From: Methanobrevibacter olleyae
GTDB taxonomy: Archaea; Methanobacteriota; Methanobacteria; Methanobacteriales; Methanobacteriaceae
Assembly: GCF_900114585.1 (NCBI RefSeq)
Contig: NZ_FOTL01000019.1
Location: 1-44,125, forward strand
Reading direction: 5' to 3'
DNA length: 44,125 bases
Shown: positions 1 through 8,563 of the stretch, in pieces
Numbering within the stretch: the first letter of the stretch is position 1
Layout of the letters: each line of letters begins with the position of its first letter
The notes under the pieces: model-generated
Databases searched by the model: none
Told to the model about the DNA's origin: nothing
Seen by the model: the letters and a program-made list of their open reading frames with translations, nothing else
Made by a program: the position numbers and the translations under genes

Positions 1-678
1 ACCATTGGTTGAAGAATTTATAAAACTAGAACCATTAACACTACCACTACCACCAGAATATATAGCTCCACCAGCAGAAGTAGGACCATTAGTTGAAGAA
101 TTTATAAAACTAGAATTAATAACGTTAGTACTCTTACCAGAATATATAACTCCACCATGAGAAAAATTACTCTTAGTTGAAGAATTTATAAAACTAGAAC
201 CATTAACATTAACATTACCACTAGAATGTATAGCTCCACCAGGAGAATTAGGACCATTAGTTGAAGAATTTATGAAAGTACAATTTATGAAATAAAGATT
301 ACTATTATAATGACTACTATGAACTGCACCACCAACATTATTATTACCAGTCGTTTTACCATTAATTAGAACTAAATTAATAAATGAAACATTATTGTTA
401 CCTGTAACATTGAATATACGGCTTGATTTTTGTGCATCTAAAGTAGATTTTTTACTTGAATTAGTACTACCATGAATCCTAAGAGTCTTATTAATGCTAA
501 TTTCATTACCACTACCAACATAGGTCTTATTATCTAAATAAACATCATCACCACTACTAGTATTATCAATCTTATCTTGAACATCATCAAAACTATCAGC
601 AGCAACACACATCATACTCATATAAAATATAAGTATAAATAAAGCTAAGATTATTAATTTACGATTTAACTTAACCAA
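1..678 (-). CDS. Adhesin-like secreted beta-helix protein, N-terminal part (runs off the window)
   Basis: The frame is open from a TTG at 678 to the window edge (226 codons, no stop), so the 3' end is missing. The TTG start is chosen because AGGGGTG lies 5 nt upstream and it is followed by a typical signal peptide: basic residues, a hydrophobic run, then CVAAD. After that come FINCTF- and GGAIYSGG-type motifs, as in the parallel beta-helix adhesin-like proteins of Methanobrevibacter. Three full 28-residue units with the core FINSST...GGAI are encoded by an exact 84-bp period. The product is probably exported and displayed at the cell surface; the target is unknown. A (TA)13 tract sits where its promoter should be. 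Confidence 0.85.
   Translation of the reverse strand, partial: MVKLNRKLIILALFILIFYMSMMCVAADSFDDVQDKIDNTSSGDDVYLDNKTYVGSGNEISINKTLRIHGSTNSSKKSTLDAQKSSRIFNVTGNNNVSFINLVLINGKTTGNNNVGGAVHSSHYNSNLYFINCTFINSSTNGPNSPGGAIHSSGNVNVNGSSFINSSTKSNFSHGGVIYSGKSTNVINSSFINSSTNGPTSAGGAIYSGGSGSVNGSSFINSSTNG
8..343 (-). repeat. 84-bp in-frame tandem repeats in the adhesin-like gene
   Basis: The motif GTTGAAGAATTTAT (plus strand) begins at 8, 92, 176 and 260, an exact 84-bp spacing. Each unit encodes 28 residues, so gain or loss of a unit keeps the frame. The last unit (from 260) is more diverged, and the array may continue left of the window. Confidence 0.9.
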
Positions 679-705
679 TTACACACCCCTCACTATTTAA
701 CTTTT

Positions 706-731
706 TATATATATATATATATATATATATA
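706..731 (-). promoter_or_regulatory. (TA)13 dinucleotide tract in the adhesin promoter region
   Basis: Thirteen TA units lie 28-53 nt upstream of the TTG start at 678. That is where an archaeal TATA box would be expected if the transcript has a short leader. Slippage would change promoter spacing, so length-dependent expression is possible. The tract is seen directly; its role as a promoter is inferred. Confidence 0.55.
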
Positions 732-886
732 ATAACTATTAATAATATAATATATTGTATATATAGAATTCCCAAAACTATAATTTTTCTTTTTTTTGGG
801 AACAAGCAATAATATCATTTGATATATTTTTTTTATATATAAAAATATTAAAACATAGACCAAGATATTTTTTTTCTCTATTTTTT

Positions 887-990
887 GGGTGTCCTCCAAA
901 AATATATATTTTTTAAAATCTCTTTCTTTATTTTCTAAATAAATACATTAGAGCTTATTAAAATAATTTTTGTACTTTTGGCTGACACTC
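887..990. mobile_element. MITE-like inverted-repeat element, copy 1 (104 bp)
   Basis: The left end reads GGGTGTCCTCCAAAAATA. The reverse complement of the right end reads GAGTGTCAGCCAAAAGTA. The arms remain partly complementary for about 35 nt, so the strand could fold into a long hairpin. It carries no coding capacity. Runs of T flank both sides, so a short target duplication cannot be judged. A copy about 90% identical lies at 2139-2244. Confidence 0.6.
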
Positions 991-2138
991 TTTTTAATTA
1001 ACTAAATACAAGAGTATTTTAACGTTTTATTAATAATTTTCTATTTAAACAGTATTATATCAGACTTATTTAGTAATTTATTATACTTATATCAAAACAA
1101 AACAAAACAAAAAAAACCAATTTTTTTTATAATATTAACTAAACTAAAATGACTAGTAATTGATACTTTATAAAATATAATAATGACTTATTTTTTTTCT
1201 ATTTTGAAATATAAAAAAAGTTATAATAAATCAAAATTAGCCACAAAAAACTCTAAATAGCCATATAATAATATGCTTGCTATTTAATTTAAAGCATTAT
1301 AAATCCTATTAGCTAAATTATATTCATCTTTAAGATAAGCAGTAACATTAATGTTTTTCCACCTATTCTCCTAAAATATTAAATCTTAGGATTAGACTTT
1401 GATAAAAAAAATAAGCCCTTGGTTGGATCTTCATTAAAATTACTCTTTAGATTAATAGCTAAATCACCTAGAATTATAATTAAAAATACTTTAAGTGTTT
1501 TTTTTAATACTGTATTAATAAATATTCCACCATCCTCCTTTTCAAGTTTCTCAGTATTTTTATATAAAAATAGCATAAATATTCTTAAATATTAATATAA
1601 TAAATATAAAATCGAATTTATTTTATTTTATTCATATTGAACTATTAAATATGATTTAACACAATATTAAATTAAAAAAAATAGGAGTTTTATTTTTAGT
1701 TATTTAATAATATAAAAGAAATAGATGTATCATATTAAACAGTACAACTAAATTCAATTAACCACCATTAATACTAATTTTTTTTTAACAAACTCCATTT
1801 TAAACTATTTTTTAATATAAAAACATTTAAAAAAAAACTATATCTAGTTTTTATACTTAACTATATGAACTTTCATAATATAAATAAATTACTCTTTTTT
1901 TATAGGAGATTTTAATAAAATAGTAACCTTTTACAAAAAAATATAAAACAAACCAATATAACTTTAAACACAAAATAAATAAAAAAAAATCTAAAAAAAT
2001 TAAATTAAAAACAATTCAGTTAGTATAGGAATAAAAAAAAAAGATAAAAACTAAACATAAATAATAAAATTAATGACTTTTCTTGAAATCCTATTTTTGC
2101 AGTTGAAATTTCACATCGAGTTTATTTTTTTTACTATT
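991..2138. other. Long AT-rich non-coding gap
   Basis: Apart from the decayed frame at 1284-1576, this stretch shows only A/T homopolymer runs. No RNA gene, intact reading frame with a ribosome-binding site, or array was seen. Confidence 0.6.
1284..1576 (-). pseudogene. Decayed coding sequence, unknown family
   Basis: A 65-codon frame (1379-1576) with protein-like composition ends in a stop. Translation then continues plausibly in another frame to a stop at 1284 (reading WKNINVTAYLKDEYN then NLANRIYNAL). No ribosome-binding site precedes it. This looks like the remains of a frameshifted gene. The family was not recognised, and it could be chance coding. Confidence 0.35.
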
Positions 2139-2244
2139 GGGTGTTCGCCAAAAATATATTTTTTTTAAAATTTCTTTCTTTATTTTGTAAATAAATACAT
2201 TTTAGAGCTTTTTAAAATAATTTTTATACTTTTGGCAGACACTC
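2139..2244. mobile_element. MITE-like inverted-repeat element, copy 2 (106 bp)
   Basis: Same orientation as copy 1, with left end GGGTGTTCGCCAAAAATA and right end (reverse complement) GAGTGTCTGCCAAAAGTA. It differs from copy 1 by a few substitutions and two small indels. No clear target duplication is seen. It abuts the 3' end of a decayed frame on the minus strand. Confidence 0.6.
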
Positions 2245-2248
2245 TAAA

Positions 2249-2532
2249 TCAATAACTTTTCAATCTTTCCTTTAAAATTCCTTTAGCATCAGCTTGTTTT
2301 ATAAAGAAAAGGGATAAACTTTATTGTAATTAAATCCACTCCCTTTCTAATTATCTCACCTGCCCTTTTTAAGCTCTGATCTACATCAAATTCACCTATA
2401 ATTAATTTATGAACATCCTTTTCTTGATAATTAGCCTTATTAATAAATTTTATGATAATATTTATATCCTTTAACTAAACCTTCTATTTCTTCAATGCTT
2501 AAATATTTTTCTAAATGTATTTCTTCCAGCCA
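2249..2532 (-). pseudogene. Decayed coding sequence, unknown family
   Basis: Three consecutive pieces in different frames read as protein: WLEEIHLEKYLSIEEIEG; then GEFDVDQSLKRAGEIIRKG; then QADAKGILKERLKSY ending in TGA at 2249. At least two frameshifts separate them. The gene would have encoded roughly 90 residues or more. The family was not recognised. It ends 5 bp from MITE-like copy 2. Confidence 0.4.
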
Positions 2533-2649
2533 TAAATATTATTTTATAATATTATTATTTAAAAAAAAGTTTCGTAGCTTACTATAAAACTGAAAATAAT
2601 AAGAAATAGAAAAAGATAAATAAGTTTTAAAACCAAAGATAGACTTATT

Positions 2650-3462
2650 ATGAAAAAAATCAATCCCTATTATAAAGAATATATTAACATTGAAGAAACA
2701 CATATTAGACTAAAAACTGATATAGAAAATAACAAGCTAAAAAATTTTATTTACAAAACAAGAGAAGATCTAAAAAATTATATTGAAATAAACCCTTATT
2801 TTAAGACATCATTAGAAAAAGTTAATATAAACAATTCCAATAATAACTTTGACAAGAATAATAATGATTATAAAAATCTTAATTTTTTAAATTATGAAAG
2901 CAATTCAAAAAATAAAGTTCCAGAAATTATAAGATTAATGTGTGAAAGTTCAAATATAAGTGAAACCGGCCCTATGGCATCTGTAGCAGGATCTATTTCA
3001 GAATTATCTCTAAACTACTTAATAAAAAAAGGCACAAAATATTCAATAATCGAAAATGGTGGAGATATAGCTTTAATAAATAATAAAAAACTTATATGTG
3101 GAATCTATTCAAATAATAAAATATTAAAAAATAGAATTGGATTTAAAATAAAAGAAAATAAAAAACCAATTGGCATTTGTACTTCTTCAGGAAAAATAGG
3201 TCATTCAATAAGTTTTGGAGATTCTGAATCAGTAACAGTGATAAGTAATTCAGCATCTATTTCTGATGGGCTAGCTACAAGAATAGCTAATGATGTATGT
3301 GGAAATAACTCTGAAGATAGTGTAATAAATGCTTTGGAAACTTGTGAAAAATATAAAGATTATTTAAAAGGTGTTTTAATAATCTCAGGAGAATCGATTG
3401 GAAGATTTGGAAAATTACCTAAAATAATTGAAACTCCTGATTTCAAGCAAAACATGATATAA
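2650..3462 (+). CDS. UPF0280 family protein (ApbE-like fold)
   Basis: The protein has 270 residues. The C-terminal two thirds carry the conserved blocks of UPF0280, a family with a predicted ApbE/FAD-transferase-like fold common in methanogens: ETGPMASVAGSISE near residue 105, ENGGDIAL near 137, and GICTSSGKIGHS near 177. Residues about 60-85 are an Asn-rich low-complexity insertion that looks lineage-specific. It lies 64 bp upstream of comD on the same strand and may be cotranscribed. No biochemical function is established for UPF0280; a role linked to coenzyme M synthesis is only suggested by position. No strong ribosome-binding site precedes the ATG. Confidence 0.75.
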   Translation: MKKINPYYKEYINIEETHIRLKTDIENNKLKNFIYKTREDLKNYIEINPYFKTSLEKVNINNSNNNFDKNNNDYKNLNFLNYESNSKNKVPEIIRLMCESSNISETGPMASVAGSISELSLNYLIKKGTKYSIIENGGDIALINNKKLICGIYSNNKILKNRIGFKIKENKKPIGICTSSGKIGHSISFGDSESVTVISNSASISDGLATRIANDVCGNNSEDSVINALETCEKYKDYLKGVLIISGESIGRFGKLPKIIETPDFKQNMI

Positions 3463-3526
3463 ATAAAAAAGTCTTTTAAACATTATAAAAGAAAAGAAAC
3501 TTAAAAAGATATAGTGTTGATTAAAA

Positions 3527-4018
3527 ATGGATACTAGTGAATCAATATATAAAGGATTAAAAGATGCGGGAATTGACTTTATTGTAAGTGTTCCTTGTGC
3601 TAATTTATCCAAATTATTAAATAAAATAGATAATGATGAAAATATTAAACATGTCCCAGTTAATAGAGAGGAGGAAGGAATAGGAATATGTGCTGGAGCT
3701 TATTTAGGAGGGGCGAAAACAGCGATTTTAATGCAAAATTCAGGACTGGGAAACTCTATCAATGCATTAAAATCATTAACAGAGCTATATGGATTTCCAT
3801 TAATTATGATCATTAGTCATAGAGGAACTGAAGGTGAATCAATTTGTGGACAAATCCCAATGGGAAAATCAACAACTAAACTTTTAGATGGAATGGAGTA
3901 TCCTTACTTTAAGATAAATAATAAAAAAGATACATATAATCTTGTTAGAAAATCATGGAATTTAAGTTGCAAAAAGAAAAAGCCAATTTCCATATTAATA
4001 GAAATAAACTATTGGTAA
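3527..4018 (+). CDS. comD: Sulfopyruvate decarboxylase, alpha subunit
   Basis: This 163-residue protein is the N-terminal (pyrimidine-binding) half of a thiamine-diphosphate decarboxylase. The conserved Glu that activates the cofactor lies in VNREEEGIGICAGAYLGG near residue 45, followed by LMQNSGLGNSINAL. ComD and ComE together convert sulfopyruvate to sulfoacetaldehyde and CO2 in coenzyme M biosynthesis, in the cytoplasm. Length fits the split-subunit form. comE follows after 134 bp, an unusually long gap for two subunits of one enzyme. Confidence 0.93.
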   Translation: MDTSESIYKGLKDAGIDFIVSVPCANLSKLLNKIDNDENIKHVPVNREEEGIGICAGAYLGGAKTAILMQNSGLGNSINALKSLTELYGFPLIMIISHRGTEGESICGQIPMGKSTTKLLDGMEYPYFKINNKKDTYNLVRKSWNLSCKKKKPISILIEINYW

Positions 4019-4152
4019 AAGTATTAAAATAATAAATTAAAGAATAAAAATACTTTAACGAATCTATAAATAAAGAAATGCTGGCATTAAAACCACTAAA
4101 ATAAAAAATAATAAAATAAAAAAACAATACGAAATGCTATTGGAGAATTTAA

Positions 4153-4710
4153 ATGAATAGAACATCAGATAAAAAGAGAAAAGATGCCTTAGAAGAGATA
4201 ATGAAAAGTATTGATGATGAAATTATGATTGTTAATATTGGTTTTCCTTCAAGAGAATTATATGATATTAAAGATAGAGATGAAACATTTTATATGATTG
4301 GATCAATGGGCATGGTATCTTCAATTGGATTAGGATTAGCATTAACTAAAAAAGATAAAAAAATAATTATTATTGACGGAGATGGCTCTTTTTTAATGAA
4401 CTTAAGTTCTATTGTTACTATATTTTCCCAAAATCCTAAAAATTTAACATGGATTGTTTTAAACAATCAATCATATGGTTCAACAGGTAATCAAGAAACA
4501 TATGCTAAAAATTTAAATTTAATTAATATTGCAAAGGGAGTGGGATTTAAAAACACATATGAATTTGAAGATATTGATTTAAAGGAAATCATTAATAAAG
4601 AAGAGCTTAGCTTTATTAATTATAATATTAAACCTGGAAATGCAAAAGCATCTATAATCCCTTTAAGCCCTATTGAAATAAAAGAAAGATTTATGGCTAA
4701 ATTAGATTGA
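4153..4710 (+). CDS. comE: Sulfopyruvate decarboxylase, beta subunit
   Basis: This 185-residue protein is the diphosphate-binding half of the ComDE thiamine-diphosphate enzyme. The TPP motif is visible: GDGSF near residue 76 and LNNQSYGSTGNQ about 25-30 residues later, the GDG-x(~26)-NN pattern that binds Mg2+ and the cofactor diphosphate. The GSMGMVSSIGLGLAL segment precedes it, as in the family. GGAG 7 nt upstream supports the ATG. The last codons (FMAKLD-stop) are part of a 35-bp tandem duplication that continues past the stop. Confidence 0.93.
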   Translation: MNRTSDKKRKDALEEIMKSIDDEIMIVNIGFPSRELYDIKDRDETFYMIGSMGMVSSIGLGLALTKKDKKIIIIDGDGSFLMNLSSIVTIFSQNPKNLTWIVLNNQSYGSTGNQETYAKNLNLINIAKGVGFKNTYEFEDIDLKEIINKEELSFINYNIKPGNAKASIIPLSPIEIKERFMAKLD

Positions 4711-4881
4711 TCTAATTATTATGATTTATGGCTAAATTAGATTGATTTAATTATTATAAAAATAAAAAATATATAATTCAAATTATAAAAAAAGAAATAA
4801 AAATAAAAAATACATAATCAAATTATAAAAAAAAGAAATAAAAATAAAAAATACATAATCAAATTATAAAAAAAGAAATTA
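4688..4881. repeat. Tandem repeats after comE (35 bp, then about 41 bp)
   Basis: GATTTATGGCTAAATTAGAT occurs at 4688 (inside the last codons of comE) and at 4723, a 35-bp tandem copy. About three imperfect copies of an A-rich 40-42 bp unit containing AAATACATAATCAAATTATA follow to about 4881. Confidence 0.85.
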
Positions 4882-4945
4882 AAAACCGACTGATAAAATA
4901 ATGAAAAAACCTAATCAACAAATAATAAAAAAAGAATAGTTAAAA

Positions 4946-6172
4946 CTATTCTTCTTTAATAGATTTAGCTAATGCTTTACCTCTTTTAAAACATTCTTCT
5001 AAAACATCTTCATCAGGAACAAAAGTAGTTTCATAACTATCAATTACATCAAAGCCAGCATTTTCAAGTTCACTTTGAAGTTTTTTAGCAGCTCCTCCTG
5101 CCCATCCTTTACTACTAAATACAAGAGCTTTTTTAAAGCTTGTTGTTGTTTTAAAATTTAAACAATCTAACCAATACATAGTAGTACCGATACGTGGAAA
5201 TGGTTTATTCATCATAGTAGGTGCACCTACAGCAATACCCTTACTATCCAAAACATCATTAACTACATCATCAGCTCCGTCTTCTTCCATAAAATACATT
5301 ACACATTCTACATCTTCACTAATTATACCTTCAGCAATGGCATGAGCCATTTTTTGAGTACTATGGTGCATAGTATCATAAATTAAAGTGATCTTGTCTT
5401 TACAAACACCACTTGCCCATTCTTTATATGCTTTAATAATAGGTTCTGGATTTTTCCAAATTTGACCATGACATGGAGCAATCATTTTAATTTTTTGGAT
5501 AATTCCTAAATCTTCTAATTCATCAAACTTCCTAATTAACGATGTAGAACCAAATACTACTAAGTTAGCATAATATTTTTGTGCAGCATTTAATACAAAA
5601 CTCAAGTCATAATCTTCAACATATCTTTTAGATAAACATAAATGTTGCCCAAATGCATCATTAGAGAATAAAATACCTTCTTCCATATACATAGTAAACA
5701 TACTATCAGGCCAATGTAACATTGGAGCTTGTACAAATGCTAAAGTTTTTCCACCTAAATCTAAAGTATCACCTGTTTTAACAGTTTTTAGCTCACGATT
5801 TTTAAATTCATGATATTGTGCCTTAATAAAACTTGAACATTTTGCATTTGTATAAATTTCTGCCTCAGGGAATTTTTCAACAGTTTCCCATAAACATAGA
5901 GTATGATCCATTTCAGAATGATTTTGAATAAATACATCTATTTTTACTTCATCTCTTCCTTCTTTTTCAAATGCATCTTTGATTCTTGCATTTAATTGAG
6001 AAGACATACCTTCATATACATTATCGATTAATGCTACTTTCTCATCACCAAATACTAAATAACAATTATAAGTTGTTCCTGGAATAGAAAAACCATGGAA
6101 GCTACGAGTATCCCAATGTAATGCTCCTACCCAATAAACACCTTCAGCAATTTTTAAAGACTCTGCTTTCAT
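4946..6172 (-). CDS. fprA: F420H2 oxidase (A-type flavoprotein)
   Basis: This di-iron flavoprotein reduces O2 to water with F420H2, an oxygen-detoxifying enzyme characterised in Methanobrevibacter and Methanothermobacter. The beta-lactamase-like domain shows the metal ligands HSEMDH near residue 84, the His of MLHWPDSM, the Asp of FSNDAFG and the His of APCHGQ. The C-terminal flavodoxin domain starts at about residue 250 with LIYDTMHHSTQKMA. I place the start at 6172 (408 residues) because GCAGGTG precedes that ATG; a start 27 nt further upstream lacks a site. Two small CMD-family genes lie upstream. Confidence 0.93.
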   Translation of the reverse strand: MKAESLKIAEGVYWVGALHWDTRSFHGFSIPGTTYNCYLVFGDEKVALIDNVYEGMSSQLNARIKDAFEKEGRDEVKIDVFIQNHSEMDHTLCLWETVEKFPEAEIYTNAKCSSFIKAQYHEFKNRELKTVKTGDTLDLGGKTLAFVQAPMLHWPDSMFTMYMEEGILFSNDAFGQHLCLSKRYVEDYDLSFVLNAAQKYYANLVVFGSTSLIRKFDELEDLGIIQKIKMIAPCHGQIWKNPEPIIKAYKEWASGVCKDKITLIYDTMHHSTQKMAHAIAEGIISEDVECVMYFMEEDGADDVVNDVLDSKGIAVGAPTMMNKPFPRIGTTMYWLDCLNFKTTTSFKKALVFSSKGWAGGAAKKLQSELENAGFDVIDSYETTFVPDEDVLEECFKRGKALAKSIKEE

Positions 6173-6324
6173 TATTACACCTGCGTTAAATATTTTCATA
6201 AAAATATGATTATAAAACTTATTTAGACTTAATTTGATTTTCTATTATTATTTTAAATAAATACTACTCTAAAAAACAAGCTTATAGATTTAAAACCTTT
6301 TTATAATTACAATCATTAAAAAAA

Positions 6325-6645
6325 TTAATCATATAACTTATTTATAATATCCAATGATTTATTATATGAAATCATACCTGATGTCAATAAGACAACTTTT
6401 AAAACATCCATCATTTCATCACGACTAATATTTAATTCTTTTTTAGACTTAGATATCTGTTTTAAAAGAGAGGAAGCCTCGCTGTTAGTTGCAGAAATAG
6501 CTATTGCAATTAACTTTTGAGTTTTATAATCAAGAACATTTGAATTCCATATATTTTTATCTAAATTTACAATAGATTCATATAGTTCCAAATCTTCCTT
6601 TTTAATTTTACGAACTCCCTTTCCATAAAAAACTTTCTCTGACAT
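6325..6645 (-). CDS. Carboxymuconolactone decarboxylase (AhpD-like) family protein, copy 1
   Basis: The 106-residue helical protein has the CMD/AhpD fold pattern: LYESIVNLDKNIWN, LDYKTQKLIAIAISA, and DVLKVVLLTSG at the C-terminal side. It is a close paralogue (more than half the residues identical by eye) of the gene at 6832-7152. It contains no cysteine, so it lacks the CxxC redox pair of true AhpD peroxidases. Because it sits upstream of fprA, a stress or redox role is tempting but not shown. The ribosome-binding site is GGAAT. Confidence 0.8.
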   Translation of the reverse strand: MSEKVFYGKGVRKIKKEDLELYESIVNLDKNIWNSNVLDYKTQKLIAIAISATNSEASSLLKQISKSKKELNISRDEMMDVLKVVLLTSGMISYNKSLDIINKLYD

Positions 6646-6831
6646 AAATATAATTCCTTAAAATAAAATAAATAAAACTTGGCTTTTGAAATCCTATTTT
6701 TTATATTCATTAAAAATTATAATTTTATTAATAAACTATAAACTAATGTCTAATAGGAATAATTAGATTAATAGAAAACTAATTAAATTCTTATTTAAAC
6801 TAATTCAATATAAATAAAATATTTAATTTAT

Positions 6832-7152
6832 TTATTCAAAAATTTTATTTGTAATTTGTAATGCCTTATTAAATGGTTGCATACCAGAAGTTAATAAAAC
6901 AACTTTTAAAACATCAAGTACTTCATAACGACTTACATCTAATTCTTCTTTTGAACTTTTAATTTGTTTTTCAGTAGCACGACTATCAGCATTAGCTGCT
7001 GCAATTCCAATAGCAATTAATTTTTGAGTTTTATAATCAAGAACTCTACCATTCCATACAGCTTCATTTAAGCCAACAATAGCTTTATACAATTCAGGGT
7101 CTTCTGATTTAACTGTAGACATACCTTTTCCATAAAATACTTCTTCTTTCAT
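6832..7152 (-). CDS. Carboxymuconolactone decarboxylase (AhpD-like) family protein, copy 2
   Basis: The protein has 106 residues and the same length and layout as its neighbour at 6325-6645, suggesting a tandem duplication: EVFYGKG, LYKAIVGLNEAVWN, LDYKTQKLIAIGIAAAN and LKVVLLTSGMQ. It too has no cysteine. Where AhpD has its CxxC and proton-relay His, this protein reads ADSRATEKQIKSS. The ribosome-binding site is GGGATG, 5 nt before the ATG. The catalytic role is unknown. Confidence 0.8.
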   Translation of the reverse strand: MKEEVFYGKGMSTVKSEDPELYKAIVGLNEAVWNGRVLDYKTQKLIAIGIAAANADSRATEKQIKSSKEELDVSRYEVLDVLKVVLLTSGMQPFNKALQITNKIFE

Positions 7153-7537
7153 AAAAACATCCCAAAAATATTTTTAAAAAATAAATTAATTAAATACTGA
7201 TTAAATTAATTTATTTATCATTTATTTATATGAATATAAATAATATATAAAAATTTTGTTCTATTTTAATGGTAAAAAGTAATAATTATTAGTACTACTA
7301 CTGATAACAGTCTTATTAGTATGCAATCATTTTAATGGTAAAAAGTAATAATTATTAGAGTAAGCATTTAAAAAAATAAGTGAAAACAAGCCCTAAAAAA
7401 TATTAAAGATAGACTCGTTAAAAGGTATTATTTACAAATTTATTCTTTAAATGAAAAATAAAACTAATACTATAATTAAGCTAATTATAAACTAAAAAAA
7501 TAAATATAAAAGAAATTAATATAAAATAAAAGAACAA
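7153..7537. other. Intergenic gap with a 30-bp direct repeat
   Basis: ATTTTAATGGTAAAAAGTAA and the next 10 bases occur at 7263 and again at 7329 (66-bp spacing). The gap is otherwise AT-rich with no reading frame of note. Confidence 0.7.
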
Positions 7538-8293
7538 TTAAGGTTGGCAAACCTTACAAGGTTCATAATCCTGATTAATTGCCTCAGAACGACTATTAAA
7601 ACTTATTTTATTACTATCATAAATCTTTTTAGCCCATCTGCAATTTGGTTTGTGAAATTTATTAGAATTGGAACTAGCTACAAATAAACCAAGATCATTA
7701 GAACTACTTGAAAAACTATCAAAGCTACTAGAATAAGTATTTTTAGAACTTGAAGAAGAAATATAATTTAATCCACTTGTTGATGAATTTCTCCAATCAT
7801 ATGGATAGAATTCAGTTGGAGGAATATACATAACTTCAGCTAAACCTTCTTTTAAAAGCACCTCATTTAAATTTTTTCCATCAACAATGATAACCGCTAA
7901 AGATCTGCCATACCTATCAGTTCCTTTAGAATCATCAATATCCAAACTAATTTCTTTATTTAAACATAATTTTTGAACAAAACGTTTAGATGTTATATAG
8001 CCATTCGCACCTCTTTCAGGAGTGTTTACCCCTACCAAACGTATTCTTCCAATGCCATCAACATCAATAGTATCTCCATCTACAACATAGGTACATTTTC
8101 CACTAAACTCTTTAGTACAGTTTGTATCATTATAATTATCCAAAATCTCATCTACTGATTTATCAGAGTATTTAGAAAAAGAAATATTATGGTTAAAACC
8201 AGTACCAGTATAGGCAGTACTAATTGCAACTGCACTTAAGCCTAAAATCAAAACAAAAGATAAAACTATAAAAAATCTCTTTTTAAATTTCAT
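7538..8293 (-). CDS. Secreted staphylococcal-nuclease-like protein with C-terminal Ada-type metal-binding domain
   Basis: The protein has 251 residues. A signal peptide or anchor covers about residues 1-27. An SNase domain (about 63-165) shows VDGDTIDV, RLVGVNTPE and DRYGRSLA, which supply the Asp, the Arg/Glu pair and second Arg expected for a Ca2+-dependent nuclease; the usual DTPE is NTPE here. A Ser-rich linker follows. The end (about 200-251) reads FHKPNCRWAKKI and later CKVCQP, the arrangement of an Ada-like zinc-binding domain often fused to secreted nucleases. It probably degrades nucleic acid outside the cell or at the membrane. GGGGG before the ATG supports the start. Confidence 0.85.
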   Translation of the reverse strand: MKFKKRFFIVLSFVLILGLSAVAISTAYTGTGFNHNISFSKYSDKSVDEILDNYNDTNCTKEFSGKCTYVVDGDTIDVDGIGRIRLVGVNTPERGANGYITSKRFVQKLCLNKEISLDIDDSKGTDRYGRSLAVIIVDGKNLNEVLLKEGLAEVMYIPPTEFYPYDWRNSSTSGLNYISSSSSKNTYSSSFDSFSSSSNDLGLFVASSNSNKFHKPNCRWAKKIYDSNKISFNSRSEAINQDYEPCKVCQP

Positions 8294-8563
8294 AATTAAC
8301 CCCCAATAATGAAAAACAATTGTTTTAACATATCATTTATATTAATATGATAATTAATTTAATTAATCTAATATTAATACTTTAAGATTTATTTTAAAAA
8401 ATAAGTTTATTATAAAAATTACATAAAAAGAACTAAAATAGCAAATTATAATTTATATAATGGTATCATTAAAAAAAGAAATAGCATCCTTAAAAAGGTT
8501 TAAAAAAATAAAGATGAATTATAATTATAATTAATTTAATAATTATAAAAATGATTTAATAAT

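Noticed and set aside
705-899. 64-codon open frame on the minus strand
   Set aside because: It runs through the (TA)13 tract and poly-T stretches, has no ribosome-binding site and overlaps the end of an inverted-repeat element; its composition is that of low-complexity DNA.
2079-2122. Sequence resembling a single CRISPR-type repeat (TTGAAATCC...TTTCACATCGAG)
   Set aside because: Only one copy is present, with no spacer-repeat periodicity and no cas gene in the window.
8461-8535. 24-codon plus-strand frame starting ATGGTATCATT
   Set aside because: It is short and Lys/Asn-rich with no ribosome-binding site, and no different from random AT-rich sequence.
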